A stretch of DNA of 64,000 bases from JAAYCI01 sp031549285. Its GTDB lineage: Bacteria > Bacillota > Clostridia > Oscillospirales > Ruminococcaceae. Below, one piece after another: positions 41,847 to 50,595 of this stretch (position 1 is the stretch's first letter; every line of letters begins with the position of its first letter). The stretch lies in contig JAVBPZ010000004.1 of NCBI GenBank assembly GCA_031549285.1, positions 43,353 through 107,352 of the forward strand. The letters are read 5' to 3'. Both the position numbers and the translations under genes were made by a program. Below the pieces are notes generated by a model. The model was not told where the DNA came from. It saw only the letters and a list, made by a program, of their open reading frames with translations, and did not search any database.

Positions 41847-42216
41847 AAAAGGTCTGGAAATAGTAGAGGAAGGGTTCGAATCACTTAGGAACATTAAAAA
41901 GGACAAGCGCGAATACAGGGAATACCTGAAGCGGATAAAGGCGCTGCCCCCGGAGTATGAATATGTGTACAAAAAGATGACCGACTATATGTGGAGCAAT
42001 TCCGGCGGCGGAGACGGCTATGACATGATAGCGGTGCAGGCCGGGCTGCTGGAACTGTTCGAGGCCGGCGCAGCAGAAGGCAGGCCGGTGCTGGATATAA
42101 CCGGTAAAGATGTAGCCACTTTTAGCGACGAGCTGCTGCGCGATGCCAAAACCTACGCGGGAACCCGGCGGGAAAAGCTGAACAGCGACATCCTGAAAAA
42201 GCTGGGGAAGGAGTAA
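41830..42216 (+). CDS. DUF1048-family protein
   Basis: 128 residues, mostly helical and charged: REYREYLKRIKALPPEYEYVYKKMTDYMW is the recognisable core. DUF1048 proteins regularly sit between PadR regulators and two-gene ABC exporters in Firmicutes; their role is unknown. ATG 41830 is chosen because AAGGAG is 10 nt away; a GTG at 41821 is too close to it. Followed after 6 nt by the ATPase gene. Confidence 0.85.
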   Translation: MADVIKKGLEIVEEGFESLRNIKKDKREYREYLKRIKALPPEYEYVYKKMTDYMWSNSGGGDGYDMIAVQAGLLELFEAGAAEGRPVLDITGKDVATFSDELLRDAKTYAGTRREKLNSDILKKLGKE

Positions 42217-42222
42217 AACCCA

Positions 42223-42984
42223 ATGGATGTCGTGATTGCGGTAAAGGGGCTGGAGAAAGCCTTCAAAACCACGCAGGTGCTGAAGGGGACCAGCTTCACG
42301 GTTCGCCGGGGCGAGATTTTTGCGCTGCTGGGCTCTAACGGTGCGGGCAAAACCACCACCATCAATATTCTGTCCACGCTGTTGCCGCCGGACGCGGGCA
42401 GCGCCAGCGTGTGCGGGTTCGACGTTGTTCGTCAGCCGGAAAAGGTGCGGGAGAGCATCAGCCTGACAGGACAGTTTGCCGCGGTGGATGGCGTGCTGAC
42501 CGGCCGGGAAAACCTGGAGCTGATTGCAAGGCTGCGCGGTATTTCCGCACCGGCGAAAACCGCCGACGAGCTGCTGCTGCGTTTTGGCCTGGCGGAAGCG
42601 GCAAACCGCCGCGCCGGAACCTATTCCGGCGGCATGACCCGCAGGCTGGACCTGGCCATGAGCCTGGTGGGTACCCCGGCGGTACTTTTTCTGGACGAAC
42701 CCACCACCGGGCTGGACCCCGAGGCCCGGCTGGAAGTATGGGAAAACATACGTGCCCTGGCCGGCGCCGGCACCACCATTTTGTTGACCACGCAGTATTT
42801 GGAGGAAGCAGAACAGCTGGCGGATAGAATAGCCATACTGCATGCAGGCCAGATTATTGCGGACGGAACGCTGGAAGAACTGAAAAAGCTGTTCCCGCCG
42901 GTGCAGGTAGAGTATGTGGAAAAACAGCCGTCGCTGGAAGAAATTTTTCTGACGGTCATCGGTGGGCAGGGGGCGAAAAAATGA
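42223..42984 (+). CDS. ABC exporter ATP-binding protein, DrrA-like
   Basis: 253 residues. Walker A GSNGAGKTTTINIL, Q-loop LTGQFAAVDGVLTGRENL typical of drug-resistance (DrrA/CcmA) ATPases, signature YSGGMTRRLDLAMSL, Walker B VLFLDEPTTGLDP and H-loop LLTTQYLEEAEQLADR (Gln in place of the usual His). Drives the permease encoded next, overlapping it by four nt. Probable drug or lipid efflux under PadR control. Confidence 0.92.
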   Translation: MDVVIAVKGLEKAFKTTQVLKGTSFTVRRGEIFALLGSNGAGKTTTINILSTLLPPDAGSASVCGFDVVRQPEKVRESISLTGQFAAVDGVLTGRENLELIARLRGISAPAKTADELLLRFGLAEAANRRAGTYSGGMTRRLDLAMSLVGTPAVLFLDEPTTGLDPEARLEVWENIRALAGAGTTILLTTQYLEEAEQLADRIAILHAGQIIADGTLEELKKLFPPVQVEYVEKQPSLEEIFLTVIGGQGAKK

Positions 42985-43733
42985 AGACCCTGCGTGATAC
43001 AGGCATATTGTTTGGCCGTTCCATGCGGCACATCCTGCGCAGCCCGGATACCATTATCACGGTGGCAATCGTACCCATTATGATTATGCTGCTGTTTGTG
43101 TATGTATTTGGCGGCGCCATACAGACCGGAAGCGATAACTATGTGGATTACCTGCTGCCGGGTATACTACTGATGGCGATTGCCAGCGGGATATCCTACA
43201 CAGCCGTCCGGCTGTTTACCGACGTGAAAACCGGCCTGTTCCAGCGGTTCCATTCCATGCCGGTTTCCCGTTCGTCGGTGCTGTGGGGGCACGTGCTCAC
43301 CTCGCTGGTGTCCAATGCCATCACGGTGGTGCTCATTTTCCTGGTGGCCCTGCTGATGGGTTTTCGCGCCAGCGCGGGTGTGTGGCAGTGGCTAGCTGTT
43401 TGCGGCATATTAATGCTGTTTACGCTGGCGCTCACCTGGGTGGCGGTAATCCCGGGCCTGTGTGCAAAGACAGTGGACGGTGCCAGCGCGTTTTCCTATC
43501 CGCTCATCTTCCTGCCGTTCATCAGCTCTGCCTTTGTCCCCACCGCCACCATGCCTGCCGCCGTGCGCGCGTTTGCGGAACACCAGCCGGTTACCTCCAT
43601 CGTAGATACCATACGCGCCCTGTTGTATTCCCAGCCGGTGGGCAGCGAGATATGGGTTGCCCTGGCGTGGTGTGCCGGCATTGCGCTGGTGGCCTACATT
43701 GTCGCCATACAGGTGTATAAACGGGTTTTGTAA
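42981..43733 (+). CDS. ABC-2 type permease, DrrB-like
   Basis: 250 residues with six helices. ABC-2 features: RSMRHILRSPDTIITVAIVPIMIMLLFVYVFGGAI at the start, DYLLPGILLMAIASGISYTAVRLFTDVKTGLFQRFHSMPVSRSSVLWGHVL, and FPLIF-like loop SYPLIFLPFISSAFVPTATMPAAVRAFAEHQPVT. Membrane half of a two-gene exporter. Starts inside the ATPase stop (ATGA). Confidence 0.92.
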   Translation: MKTLRDTGILFGRSMRHILRSPDTIITVAIVPIMIMLLFVYVFGGAIQTGSDNYVDYLLPGILLMAIASGISYTAVRLFTDVKTGLFQRFHSMPVSRSSVLWGHVLTSLVSNAITVVLIFLVALLMGFRASAGVWQWLAVCGILMLFTLALTWVAVIPGLCAKTVDGASAFSYPLIFLPFISSAFVPTATMPAAVRAFAEHQPVTSIVDTIRALLYSQPVGSEIWVALAWCAGIALVAYIVAIQVYKRVL

Positions 43734-43752
43734 TTTCGTGTGTTGCAAAAAA

Positions 43753-43795
43753 GTACCCATCCGCCGGGTTGCCGGGGGGATGGGTGCTTTATTTG
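43753..43795. terminator. Bidirectional terminator between ABC operon and SDR gene
   Basis: Stem GTACCCATCC/GGATGGGTGC (43753-43762 with 43778-43787); TTTATTTG on the plus side and a T6 run on the minus side. Confidence 0.85.
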
Positions 43796-43860
43796 TAGTA
43801 AATATATTTGGGGCAAAGCCTGGATAGCAGGCGGTATAACGCAACGGAAACAAAGAGGGA

Positions 43861-44619
43861 TTACACCGCCGTCCACCCGCCGTCTATGAACAGCACGCTG
43901 CCATTCGCCATGTCCCCCGCGGGCGAGGCCAGATACTGCACCGCCGCGGCAATGTCGGAAATTTGGCCCAGGCGGCCACGGGGTATGTGGGACAAGACAT
44001 CCGCGCGGAAGCTGGGGGTATCCAGCCGTTCGGCGGTGCCGGGCGTATAGGTGAAGGTGGGGGCTACCGCGCTGACCACCACGCCCTGGCCGCCCCATTC
44101 CAGCGCCAGAACCCGGGTCATTTGGTTTATGGCGCCTTTCGAGGCGCAGTACACGACCTCGTCCTGGTTTGCAACCACTGAGATTTGCGAGCTGATGGTG
44201 ATGATGCGCCCGGATTTTTGCGGTAGCATGTGCCGGGCCGCGGCCTGGGCGCAGAAAAAGGTGCCCCGCAGGTTCAGGTCCATCATCAGGTCCCAGTCCT
44301 GCTGGGTAACGTCGATGGCCGGAATAGGGTGTCCCATGCCCGCACAGTTCACCAGAATGTCTATAGACCCAAAATCCTGTGCGATACCATCAAAAACAGG
44401 CTGTATAGCGGGAACATCGCGCAGGTCCAGGGCATACACCTGCGCGGTTTCGCCTTTGGCGGCAAGGTCTTGCGCAAGGGTGTGGACCTGCTGCGGGTCC
44501 CGGACAACAGCCGCCAGGCGCGCACCCTGCGCAGAAAAGTAAGACACAAGACCCCGGCCTATGCCACCGGCGGCGCCGGTGATGACCATAGTTTTGCCGG
44601 ACACGTCAAACAGGTCCAT
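43861..44619 (-). CDS. Short-chain dehydrogenase/reductase
   Basis: 252 residues, classical SDR. Cofactor loop TGAAGGIGRG (residues about 15-24), NCAGMGHP, catalytic Ser in TISSQIS, YCASKGA (Tyr and Lys), and a DGG WTAV C-terminus with IDGG. Closest in style to gluconate 5-dehydrogenase-type enzymes; substrate not assignable. GGAGG stands six nt before ATG 44619. Confidence 0.88.
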   Translation of the reverse strand: MDLFDVSGKTMVITGAAGGIGRGLVSYFSAQGARLAAVVRDPQQVHTLAQDLAAKGETAQVYALDLRDVPAIQPVFDGIAQDFGSIDILVNCAGMGHPIPAIDVTQQDWDLMMDLNLRGTFFCAQAAARHMLPQKSGRIITISSQISVVANQDEVVYCASKGAINQMTRVLALEWGGQGVVVSAVAPTFTYTPGTAERLDTPSFRADVLSHIPRGRLGQISDIAAAVQYLASPAGDMANGSVLFIDGGWTAV

Positions 44620-44785
44620 GGTTGCCTCCTTTTGTACGTTGTGGATACCGTGCGGCGAATAGGATATGGTAGCGGGCCTGCCGGCATGGTTTAAAAATAG
44701 TGTATGGGCAAACATTTTCTGCTACTGCGCCGCGCGCAGCTGCGGCGGCTTTTGCAAAGTCCCCAGGGAATTTTCGGATGTGCGC

Positions 44786-45193
44786 TTACACACCGCTGGC
44801 GTCGTTCAGTTCAAACAAGTTGCCCTCTGGGTCGCGGAAATAGACACAGCGCATGCCCCAGTCCTCTATATGTTGCACTTCGCCCAAAAACGGCACCCCG
44901 GCCGCCGCCAGCCGCCGGTAGTCCCCGTCCAGGTCATCTGACGGAATAACCACGGTAATGGTGTCAGGCTGTGTGGTGGCAACAGGTTGTGTGTACCCCG
45001 CGAACATGCTCATGTTGGCCCCGGCAAATATGGCGAAACACGGCGGCTCACCCTCTTTTACGGCAAAGGATGTATTCGGGCCGTTTCGATCCCCCCAGAC
45101 CGGCACCAAGCCGACCTTCTCGGTGTAAAAATCAAAGCATACCCCATAATCTCCTCGTACCAAAACGCGAATGGTTGTTTCATTGAATCGCAT
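44786..45193 (-). CDS. VOC (glyoxalase/dioxygenase-fold) family protein
   Basis: 135 residues, two beta-alpha-beta3 units: RVLVRGDYGVCFDFYTEKVGLVPVWGD and TITVVIPSDDLDGDYRRLAAAGVPFLGEVQHIEDWGMRCVYFRDPEGNLFEL. The final RDPEGNLFEL motif holds the usual metal Glu. Function could be resistance or metabolite isomerisation. AAGGAGG precedes the ATG. Single gene, 166 nt upstream of the SDR start. Confidence 0.85.
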   Translation of the reverse strand: MRFNETTIRVLVRGDYGVCFDFYTEKVGLVPVWGDRNGPNTSFAVKEGEPPCFAIFAGANMSMFAGYTQPVATTQPDTITVVIPSDDLDGDYRRLAAAGVPFLGEVQHIEDWGMRCVYFRDPEGNLFELNDASGV

Positions 45194-45369
45194 GGTGCTG
45201 GGCCTCCTTATTTCTGTTTGTTGTATAACCGGGTGGATGCCGGACGAGCCGTTGAGGCAGAAGCTAGGTCAAAAGGTTCCAGTCGAGTATAGCATAAAAT
45301 AGTCCCCAATAATATATTCTTGGCGGTCTGTTTTTTTGTTCAGAGAAAACGCGGTTGGAAGTGGCACCC

Positions 45370-47037
45370 TCAGGTCGCGGTGATACCGGCCGCTTTCAGG
45401 GCATCCGCCACTGTTTTGGTCAAGCGTCCTTTTTCCGCCAGCATAGCGTCCAGGCCAAAATCATGAAACTGTTGGTTCAGCGCGTCGGTTTGCCCGGCAA
45501 AATAACAGGTAAGCCCTTTGCGCTCCAGCCAGTGCAGCAATTCTTTCAGCTGTCCAGCGGCGGTGGCATCAATGCTGTTTATGCCTGCGGCGTCGATGAT
45601 GATTGTTTTTGGATTTTCTTCCCCCAACGCACGGTGCACGCCTTTTCTGAAAAGGCTGAAATTACCAAAAAACAGCCGCGCTGAAAAGCGATAAATTACC
45701 ACACCGGGAATGGCCTTTGCCCGGTCGTGGTTTTCCAGGTCGTAAAAACCTGCCTGGCCCGCCACCACGCCCAGATAAGCCTGCGGTGGCTTTACAATGC
45801 CGATAATGACGGCGATAAAAGAAAGAATAACCCCTACCAGCACGCCAAACAGCACGCCCACCACCAACACGCCAACAGCCGATACCAACCAGATGGCAGC
45901 TTCACCACGGCTTTGCCGCCACAAGTTGCGGATGACCACAAGATCCACCATGCCTACCAGCGACGCCAAGACAATGCCGCCCAGCAACGGCTGCGGCATA
46001 TAATACAGCAGCCCGCCCAGAAAGGCAACCACCAAAGCGATGAGTGTGGCGGCCACCAGAGACACAAGCTGGGTTTTGCTTTTAAACTGCTCTGCCGCCG
46101 CGGTGTATGACATGCTGGCGGAGGTGGGTGGCCCGCCGGAAAGCGAGGCCATAAAATTGGCAATGCCAAAGGAAAAAATTTCCCGATTGTTGTCCAGTGT
46201 ATAGTGATTTCGCACGGCAAAACTGCGCGAGGTCATCAGCGCGTCGGCAAAAATTACAATGGCAACCACCAGCCCGGCGCCAATATAGCTGCCAATATTG
46301 GAAGTATTCCAAAAGGCTGGAAACGAGAGCGCGGGAAAGCCGCTGGGAATAGTGCCAACCACCGCTACGCCCATGTTGTCCAGCCGCAGCAGGGCGCATA
46401 GTGCCGTGCCCAGCACCATCACAACCAGCCCCACCGGCAGCTTTGGCAAAAACCGTTTACCCAGCAGTATCAACGCGGCGGCTGCTGCGCCCATGGCCAG
46501 TGAGATCAGGTTGGTGCCGGCAATGCCGGTAACCAGGTCTTTTATATTGCCAAAAAAGTCATCACCGCTGCCGGTAATGCCCAATATTTTTGGCAGCTGG
46601 CCCAGCATGATGGATATCGCAATGCCGGACATAAAGCCGCTCATTACCGGCATGGAGATGTACGCGGCAAAACGCCCCACCCGAAGCAATGCGAATAAAA
46701 ATAAAAATGCCGCCGCAAAAAGGGAAAGCAATGCAGCGGCAGCGACAGCCTGCTGGGTGGTAGCCGCTATTCCAAACATAGCCAGAGCAGAGCCGGTGAT
46801 GGCGCTGGTAGAAGCATCGGCGCCGAAGACGGTTTGGGGAGATGACGCAAACAGGGCATACCCTATGGCCGGTAATATGGAGGCATACAGCCCATAAATA
46901 GGGGGAAGCCCCGCCACCTGGGCATACCCCATGGCCACCGGAATGGTAAGCGCCGCCACCATAATGCCCGCGATGACATCATTTTTAATATAGGACAGTT
47001 TATAGCCTTTGAAGGAAAGCAAAACGTATTTGAACAT
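45370..47037 (-). CDS. SulP-family anion transporter with STAS domain
   Basis: 555 residues. Twelve to fourteen helices beginning AGIMVAALTIPVAMGYAQVAGLPPIYGLYASILPAIGYALFASSPQTVFG, the SulP signature region, then a C-terminal STAS domain (about 440-555) with VIYRFSARLFFGNFSLFRKGVHRAL and TIIIDAAGINSIDATAAGQLKELL. Carries sulfate or other anions such as bicarbonate; the substrate cannot be read from sequence. TAGGAG precedes ATG 47037. Confidence 0.93.
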   Translation of the reverse strand: MFKYVLLSFKGYKLSYIKNDVIAGIMVAALTIPVAMGYAQVAGLPPIYGLYASILPAIGYALFASSPQTVFGADASTSAITGSALAMFGIAATTQQAVAAAALLSLFAAAFLFLFALLRVGRFAAYISMPVMSGFMSGIAISIMLGQLPKILGITGSGDDFFGNIKDLVTGIAGTNLISLAMGAAAAALILLGKRFLPKLPVGLVVMVLGTALCALLRLDNMGVAVVGTIPSGFPALSFPAFWNTSNIGSYIGAGLVVAIVIFADALMTSRSFAVRNHYTLDNNREIFSFGIANFMASLSGGPPTSASMSYTAAAEQFKSKTQLVSLVAATLIALVVAFLGGLLYYMPQPLLGGIVLASLVGMVDLVVIRNLWRQSRGEAAIWLVSAVGVLVVGVLFGVLVGVILSFIAVIIGIVKPPQAYLGVVAGQAGFYDLENHDRAKAIPGVVIYRFSARLFFGNFSLFRKGVHRALGEENPKTIIIDAAGINSIDATAAGQLKELLHWLERKGLTCYFAGQTDALNQQFHDFGLDAMLAEKGRLTKTVADALKAAGITAT

Positions 47038-47133
47038 TGAATACTCCTATCCTTCCGGGCAAGGGCTGCCCCTGCTGTCCACAGAAGAAAACGAACGGTT
47101 CAACAAGCGACCCATCGGCTTGCGTTTGAAAAA

Positions 47134-47163
47134 ATTTTACCATTCAAAAGATGTCGTTTTCAA
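47134..47163 (-). promoter_or_regulatory. Promoter of sulP gene
   Basis: Minus-strand TTGAAA (47158-47163), 18 nt, TAAAAT (47134-47139), 97 nt upstream of the start. Confidence 0.65.
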
Positions 47164-47550
47164 CGGAATAGTATGAATAAAAATTGGATGAGGCAACAAA
47201 AGGAGTGCCCGTGTGTTGCCGATTATATGCCTGAAGAGTGAGGGCATATTGTGCGGCGTAAGAAGCACTTCACCTTAACAAGAAAAAGAATACTGCCGAA
47301 CACAATGCATTCGACAGCATCCGGCGAACGTGGTGCGGATAATCTTACAGCAACCGCATTAAATAAAGCGAATATACAAGAATATCCAAATACCAATCAG
47401 CAATATTAGCCCTGCACCAACTATGACGCGAATTTCTGATTAGCCACTTTAATCCAGTGTGCGCCCATCCCTTTACTTAAGCGGTACCGATGGTGCTGGA
47501 CAGCAAGGCTGGAGCTCTTTCCCATTTACTAATAGTATTTATCGTTTTAA
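47164..47550. other. AT-rich gene-free stretch of the tRNA-Leu island
   Basis: About 390 nt, clearly AT-richer than the flanks. No complete gene. On the minus strand a 26-codon frame (47359-47439) between two stops encodes a strongly hydrophobic peptide (VIVGAGLILLIGIWIFLYI) but lacks any start codon, and a 15-codon frame MGAHWIKVANQKFAS lies just before it in another frame. They may be parts of a decayed small membrane-protein gene. Confidence 0.4.
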
Positions 47551-48411
47551 CTAATCGCGCAGTTCTTGTGCAAGCTTTTCCTCATAAGTCAGCAGTTTCT
47601 TTTTATGCATGTTGTAAAACCAATTTGGGACCAAAATTGCTGATTGCCTGTGTCTATAAATATAGTTTTGCATGCCACACAACTTACAATCAACACCCTC
47701 CTGTACATCCCCTTCAAAAAATCTTTCAAAATCCTTATAAGTGCTTTCCATTTTGCCAAGAAATAAAAGATTGCCGCGCAATCCAAGCCACTGGGCAATA
47801 AAGAATTGCTCCAACGGGAATAACCAAGAAGCTACTGCAAAGAAATGACTAATTGTTGAATTGGTCAGTATGGTATACAGTACTAATAGTGCAAGGAAAA
47901 AAATGGCAAAAATCATAATCAAGTTTGCATATTTTTTCCTTAGCGCTTTATCCAATCGTGTGTTTTTTCTTTGTGAGTTAAACACCTGTTTTTCAAAACT
48001 CAAGTTTGAGTAGTCATTGTACAAATTTTTGTATTTCGACAAATCTTCATCAGCGAAAGATGCAATTACCTCCTTGGTTTCTGCCGACGACAATGTAAAA
48101 CATGTTTCCGACAATTCAAATAGCTTGGTATCCATTGTTTGCTGTATTTTAGCGGCTTCTTCAACCAATGCACTTGATTGCTTCTTAAAATACTCGCTAG
48201 CTGCAAAAACTATAATAGCAGAGAAGGATGAGAAAACGAGCAGCAATTCAGAATTAACTAGCGCAGTTGAAACTGCAAAAACAATTGTGAAAACAACGCT
48301 CACAATCATACCTGAATACAGTATTTTTTTCGCCTTTGTGTACTTCGCACTTGCCGCTTTTTGAAGGATTAAAAACTCCCGTTGGTTTTGCTTTGAAAAA
48401 ATACTCTCCAC
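47551..48411 (-). CDS. S-4TM-like putative pore-forming effector (no cyclase partner nearby)
   Basis: 286 residues from GTG 48411 (AAAGGGG six nt upstream); a TTG at 48453 would add 14 residues. Four hydrophobic segments in a 2+2 layout: about 31-51, 55-71, 162-182 and 189-207. The N-terminal SIFSKQNQREFLILQKAA, the AAKIQQTMDTKLFEL stretch (86-100), the LDKALRKKYANL run before helix 3 and the SAILVPNWFY signature (257-266) resemble S-4TM proteins, predicted pore-formers linked with SMODS nucleotide cyclases in CBASS-type immunity. The gene is AT-rich, follows tRNA-Leu, and has no cyclase next to it. The family call is from remembered patterns, not a search. Confidence 0.72.
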   Translation of the reverse strand: MESIFSKQNQREFLILQKAASAKYTKAKKILYSGMIVSVVFTIVFAVSTALVNSELLLVFSSFSAIIVFAASEYFKKQSSALVEEAAKIQQTMDTKLFELSETCFTLSSAETKEVIASFADEDLSKYKNLYNDYSNLSFEKQVFNSQRKNTRLDKALRKKYANLIMIFAIFFLALLVLYTILTNSTISHFFAVASWLFPLEQFFIAQWLGLRGNLLFLGKMESTYKDFERFFEGDVQEGVDCKLCGMQNYIYRHRQSAILVPNWFYNMHKKKLLTYEEKLAQELRD

Positions 48412-48560
48412 GAAAAGCCCCTTTAGTTTTCTATAGCATACCTTACAAAACAAAACATCCGTCTCATAACTGCCAGGTGGTATTGCTAACCAATAATTTG
48501 CGTAATGCTATTTTAAGATTATATCACGTATTGCTATCAACCGCATATACCTTTTTGTAT

Positions 48561-48596
48561 AACAAAACAGGTTGGCCTGTGCCAACCTGTTTTGTT
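48561..48596. terminator. Terminator after tRNA-Leu
   Basis: Perfect 15-bp stem AACAAAACAGGTTGG/CCAACCTGTTTTGTT (48561-48575 with 48582-48596), 6-nt loop. Its lower arm ends in T-rich sequence on both strands; it lies 12 nt past the tRNA and would separate tRNA from effector transcription. Confidence 0.8.
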
Positions 48597-48608
48597 AAGT
48601 AGATTCAC

Positions 48609-48695
48609 TGGTGCCGCTGACCGGACTTGAACCGGTACGGGGGTTAGCCCGGGGGATTTTAAGTCCCATGTGTCTGCCGATTCCACCACAGCGGC
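48609..48695 (-). tRNA. tRNA-Leu (TAA anticodon)
   Basis: 87 nt with long variable arm and encoded CCA. Acceptor GCCGCTG/CAGCGGC, anticodon loop CTTAAAA, T-arm GGTTCAAGTCC. Transcribed leftward, 3' end facing the AT-rich island. Confidence 0.95.
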
Positions 48696-48813
48696 GGGTG
48701 TAAGGATGGCTTTCCCATCATACCACCATCTTCATTTTACTGTCAATTTATGCTGTGGTGCAGGTTGGATTTTTTGCAGGAACGCCTGCCGGCATCCTTG
48801 CAGCGCGCCTTGC

Positions 48814-48843
48814 TTTACAACAGCGCCGGGCCGGCGGTATAAT
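48814..48843 (+). promoter_or_regulatory. Promoter of the metF operon
   Basis: TTTACA (48814-48819), 18 nt, TATAAT (48838-48843), 51 nt upstream of the favoured metF start. No SAM riboswitch was recognised. Confidence 0.65.
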
Positions 48844-48893
48844 GTATTTACATAGAAAAGGAAAGAAAACACCGGATGGGGAGGTGGCTGGAC

Positions 48894-49754
48894 ATGCGGC
48901 TGGATGAGGTGTTCCAGGCAAAAAAGTGTGTTTTTGCGCTGGAGGTTTTCCCGCCCAAACGCCAGAGCAACGTGGAGTCGGTTTTTGGCATGCTGGACGC
49001 TACCGCCGCATTGCCGGTGGATTATATCAGCGTGACCTATTCCGCCGGCGGAACGGGTGCGAAGGAATACACCGCCCGCATTGCGGAGTATCTGAAACAA
49101 ACGCTGGGCATAGAACCGCTTGCGCACCTTACCTGCCGGGGTTCCGGCCGGCTGGAGATTGCCCAGGAGCTGGCACAGCTGCAAGCAGCCGGGGTGGAAA
49201 ATATTCTGGCGCTGCGCGGGGACAAAAACCCCGAAGAGGAACCCTGCCGGGACTTTTTGCATGCCAGCGATTTGTGCGCGGCGGCCCTGGCGGCGGGGGA
49301 CTTTTACGTGGCGGGGGCCTGCTACCCGGAAGGCCACCCCGAAAGCGCAAACCTGGCGCAGGATATTGACCGGCTGAAATGCAAGCTGGACGCCGGCGCG
49401 CGCCATTTGATTTCCCAGCTGTTTTTTGACAACGGGAAATATTTTCGCTTTTTAAACCTGGCACGGAAACATGGCATAAACTGCCCCATAGAGGCGGGGG
49501 TCATGCCCGTCGTACGGCCAGAGCAGATTCCACGTACCCTGGCGCTGTCCTCCGCCAGCATTCCGGCGGATTTTTCCAAGATGGTCAGCCGGTACCAACA
49601 CGACCCGGCGGCTTTTTACGAGGCGGGCATTGAGTATGCCATTGGGCAGGTGCGCGACCTGCTGGAAAACGAGGTGGACGGTATTCACCTGTATGCCATG
49701 AACCGCCCGGACGTGGCGCAGCGCGTGTATGAGGGTGTTCGGGACCTGCTGTGA
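48894..49754 (+). CDS. metF: Methylenetetrahydrofolate reductase
   Basis: 286 residues from ATG 48894, favoured because GGGAGGTGG lies just before it; ATG 48876 would place that element inside the gene. TIM barrel of MetF: FALEVFPPKRQSN (catalytic Glu), YISVTYSAGGTG, PLAHLTCRGSGR, NILALRGDKNPEEE, GACYPEGHPES and DAGARHLISQLFFDNGKYFRF. Makes 5-methyl-THF, the methyl donor for MetH encoded downstream. Gene order metF-activation domain-metH supports this. Confidence 0.95.
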   Translation: MRLDEVFQAKKCVFALEVFPPKRQSNVESVFGMLDATAALPVDYISVTYSAGGTGAKEYTARIAEYLKQTLGIEPLAHLTCRGSGRLEIAQELAQLQAAGVENILALRGDKNPEEEPCRDFLHASDLCAAALAAGDFYVAGACYPEGHPESANLAQDIDRLKCKLDAGARHLISQLFFDNGKYFRFLNLARKHGINCPIEAGVMPVVRPEQIPRTLALSSASIPADFSKMVSRYQHDPAAFYEAGIEYAIGQVRDLLENEVDGIHLYAMNRPDVAQRVYEGVRDLL

Positions 49755-49887
49755 TTAGGGATTTTAAAAGGTCTATTATATGGGCTTTTTGCAGGAAGGG
49801 TACTGCATTTTTTTGCTGCGGCAAACATTGGGAAAATCATCCGTATTCTAGATAGAAAGTCTGGCGTAAAGGGGTGGTGACGGCGGT

Positions 49888-50595
49888 ATGGTTTTTAACA
49901 GCGCATTGCAGCCGGAAGAGCATGCTGTTTTCGCCGCGTTGGGCTACCCCAGGGGGCAACGCCCGGATGATGCGACTAACCTCTTATGGCAAACAGCCAG
50001 CGACCGGTTACAGCAGGTGGCGGCCCCACGCTGGGCCTGGCGGCGGTTCCCGCTGCAGCGGGGCGGCGTGCTGGCCGGAGCTGACATTCGTTTGCTAGGG
50101 AGGGATATCACGGCGCATCTGGCGGGGTGCTCCGCCTGCATTCTGCTGGGGCTTACCCTGGGTGCGCAGGTGGACGAAGCCATTCGTGGGGCCGAGGCTG
50201 CCGACATGGGATTGGCGGTTTTGCTGGATACCTCTGCCTCGGTGCTGGCGGAACAGTATGCGGATGAGGCGGAACGCCTGCTGCGCGCAGAAACGGAACA
50301 AAACGGCGAATATCTGACCGGCCGGTTTTCCCCGGGGTATGGGAATTTCCCGCTGGCACTGCAGCAGGACATGGTGCGCCTGCTGGACGCGCCGCGCCAG
50401 ATAGGCCTTTCCATGGCGCCCGGCGGGGCGCTGGTCCCGCGCAAAAGCATTACGGCGGTGTTGGGTGTGGCCGGGCAGCCGGTAAGCGGCCGGTTGGCGG
50501 GCTGTGCGGGGTGCGCGCTGGCGGAAAAGTGTGCGTACAAGGGGACAAAGGAAACCAAAAATGGGGGTGGGCACTGTGGGACAGGGGATTTTTAA
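49888..50595 (+). CDS. Free-standing methionine synthase activation domain protein
   Basis: 235 residues. Corresponds to the C-terminal reactivation domain of MetH, which binds SAM and re-methylates oxidised cob(II)alamin. Hallmarks: RFSPGYGNFPLALQQDMVRLLDAPRQIGLSMAPGGALVPRKSITAVLGV with the RxSPGYGD/N-type SAM motif and PxKS. Upstream HLAGCSACILLGLTLG and the Cys-rich end CAGCALAEKCAYKG are also usual for the split version. Overlaps the metH start by 35 nt in another frame, consistent with coupled synthesis. Confidence 0.88.
   Translation: MVFNSALQPEEHAVFAALGYPRGQRPDDATNLLWQTASDRLQQVAAPRWAWRRFPLQRGGVLAGADIRLLGRDITAHLAGCSACILLGLTLGAQVDEAIRGAEAADMGLAVLLDTSASVLAEQYADEAERLLRAETEQNGEYLTGRFSPGYGNFPLALQQDMVRLLDAPRQIGLSMAPGGALVPRKSITAVLGVAGQPVSGRLAGCAGCALAEKCAYKGTKETKNGGGHCGTGDF

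Noticed and set aside
47491..47515. Partial match to the tRNA-Leu 3' end (TGGTGC..TGGAC) as a right attachment site
   Set aside because: Only about ten scattered matching bases; too weak to call a duplicated att site.
47551..48608. Complete CBASS operon at the S-4TM-like gene
   Set aside because: No cyclase or ubiquitin-like/ancillary CBASS gene is present on either side within the island, so only the effector-like gene is claimed.
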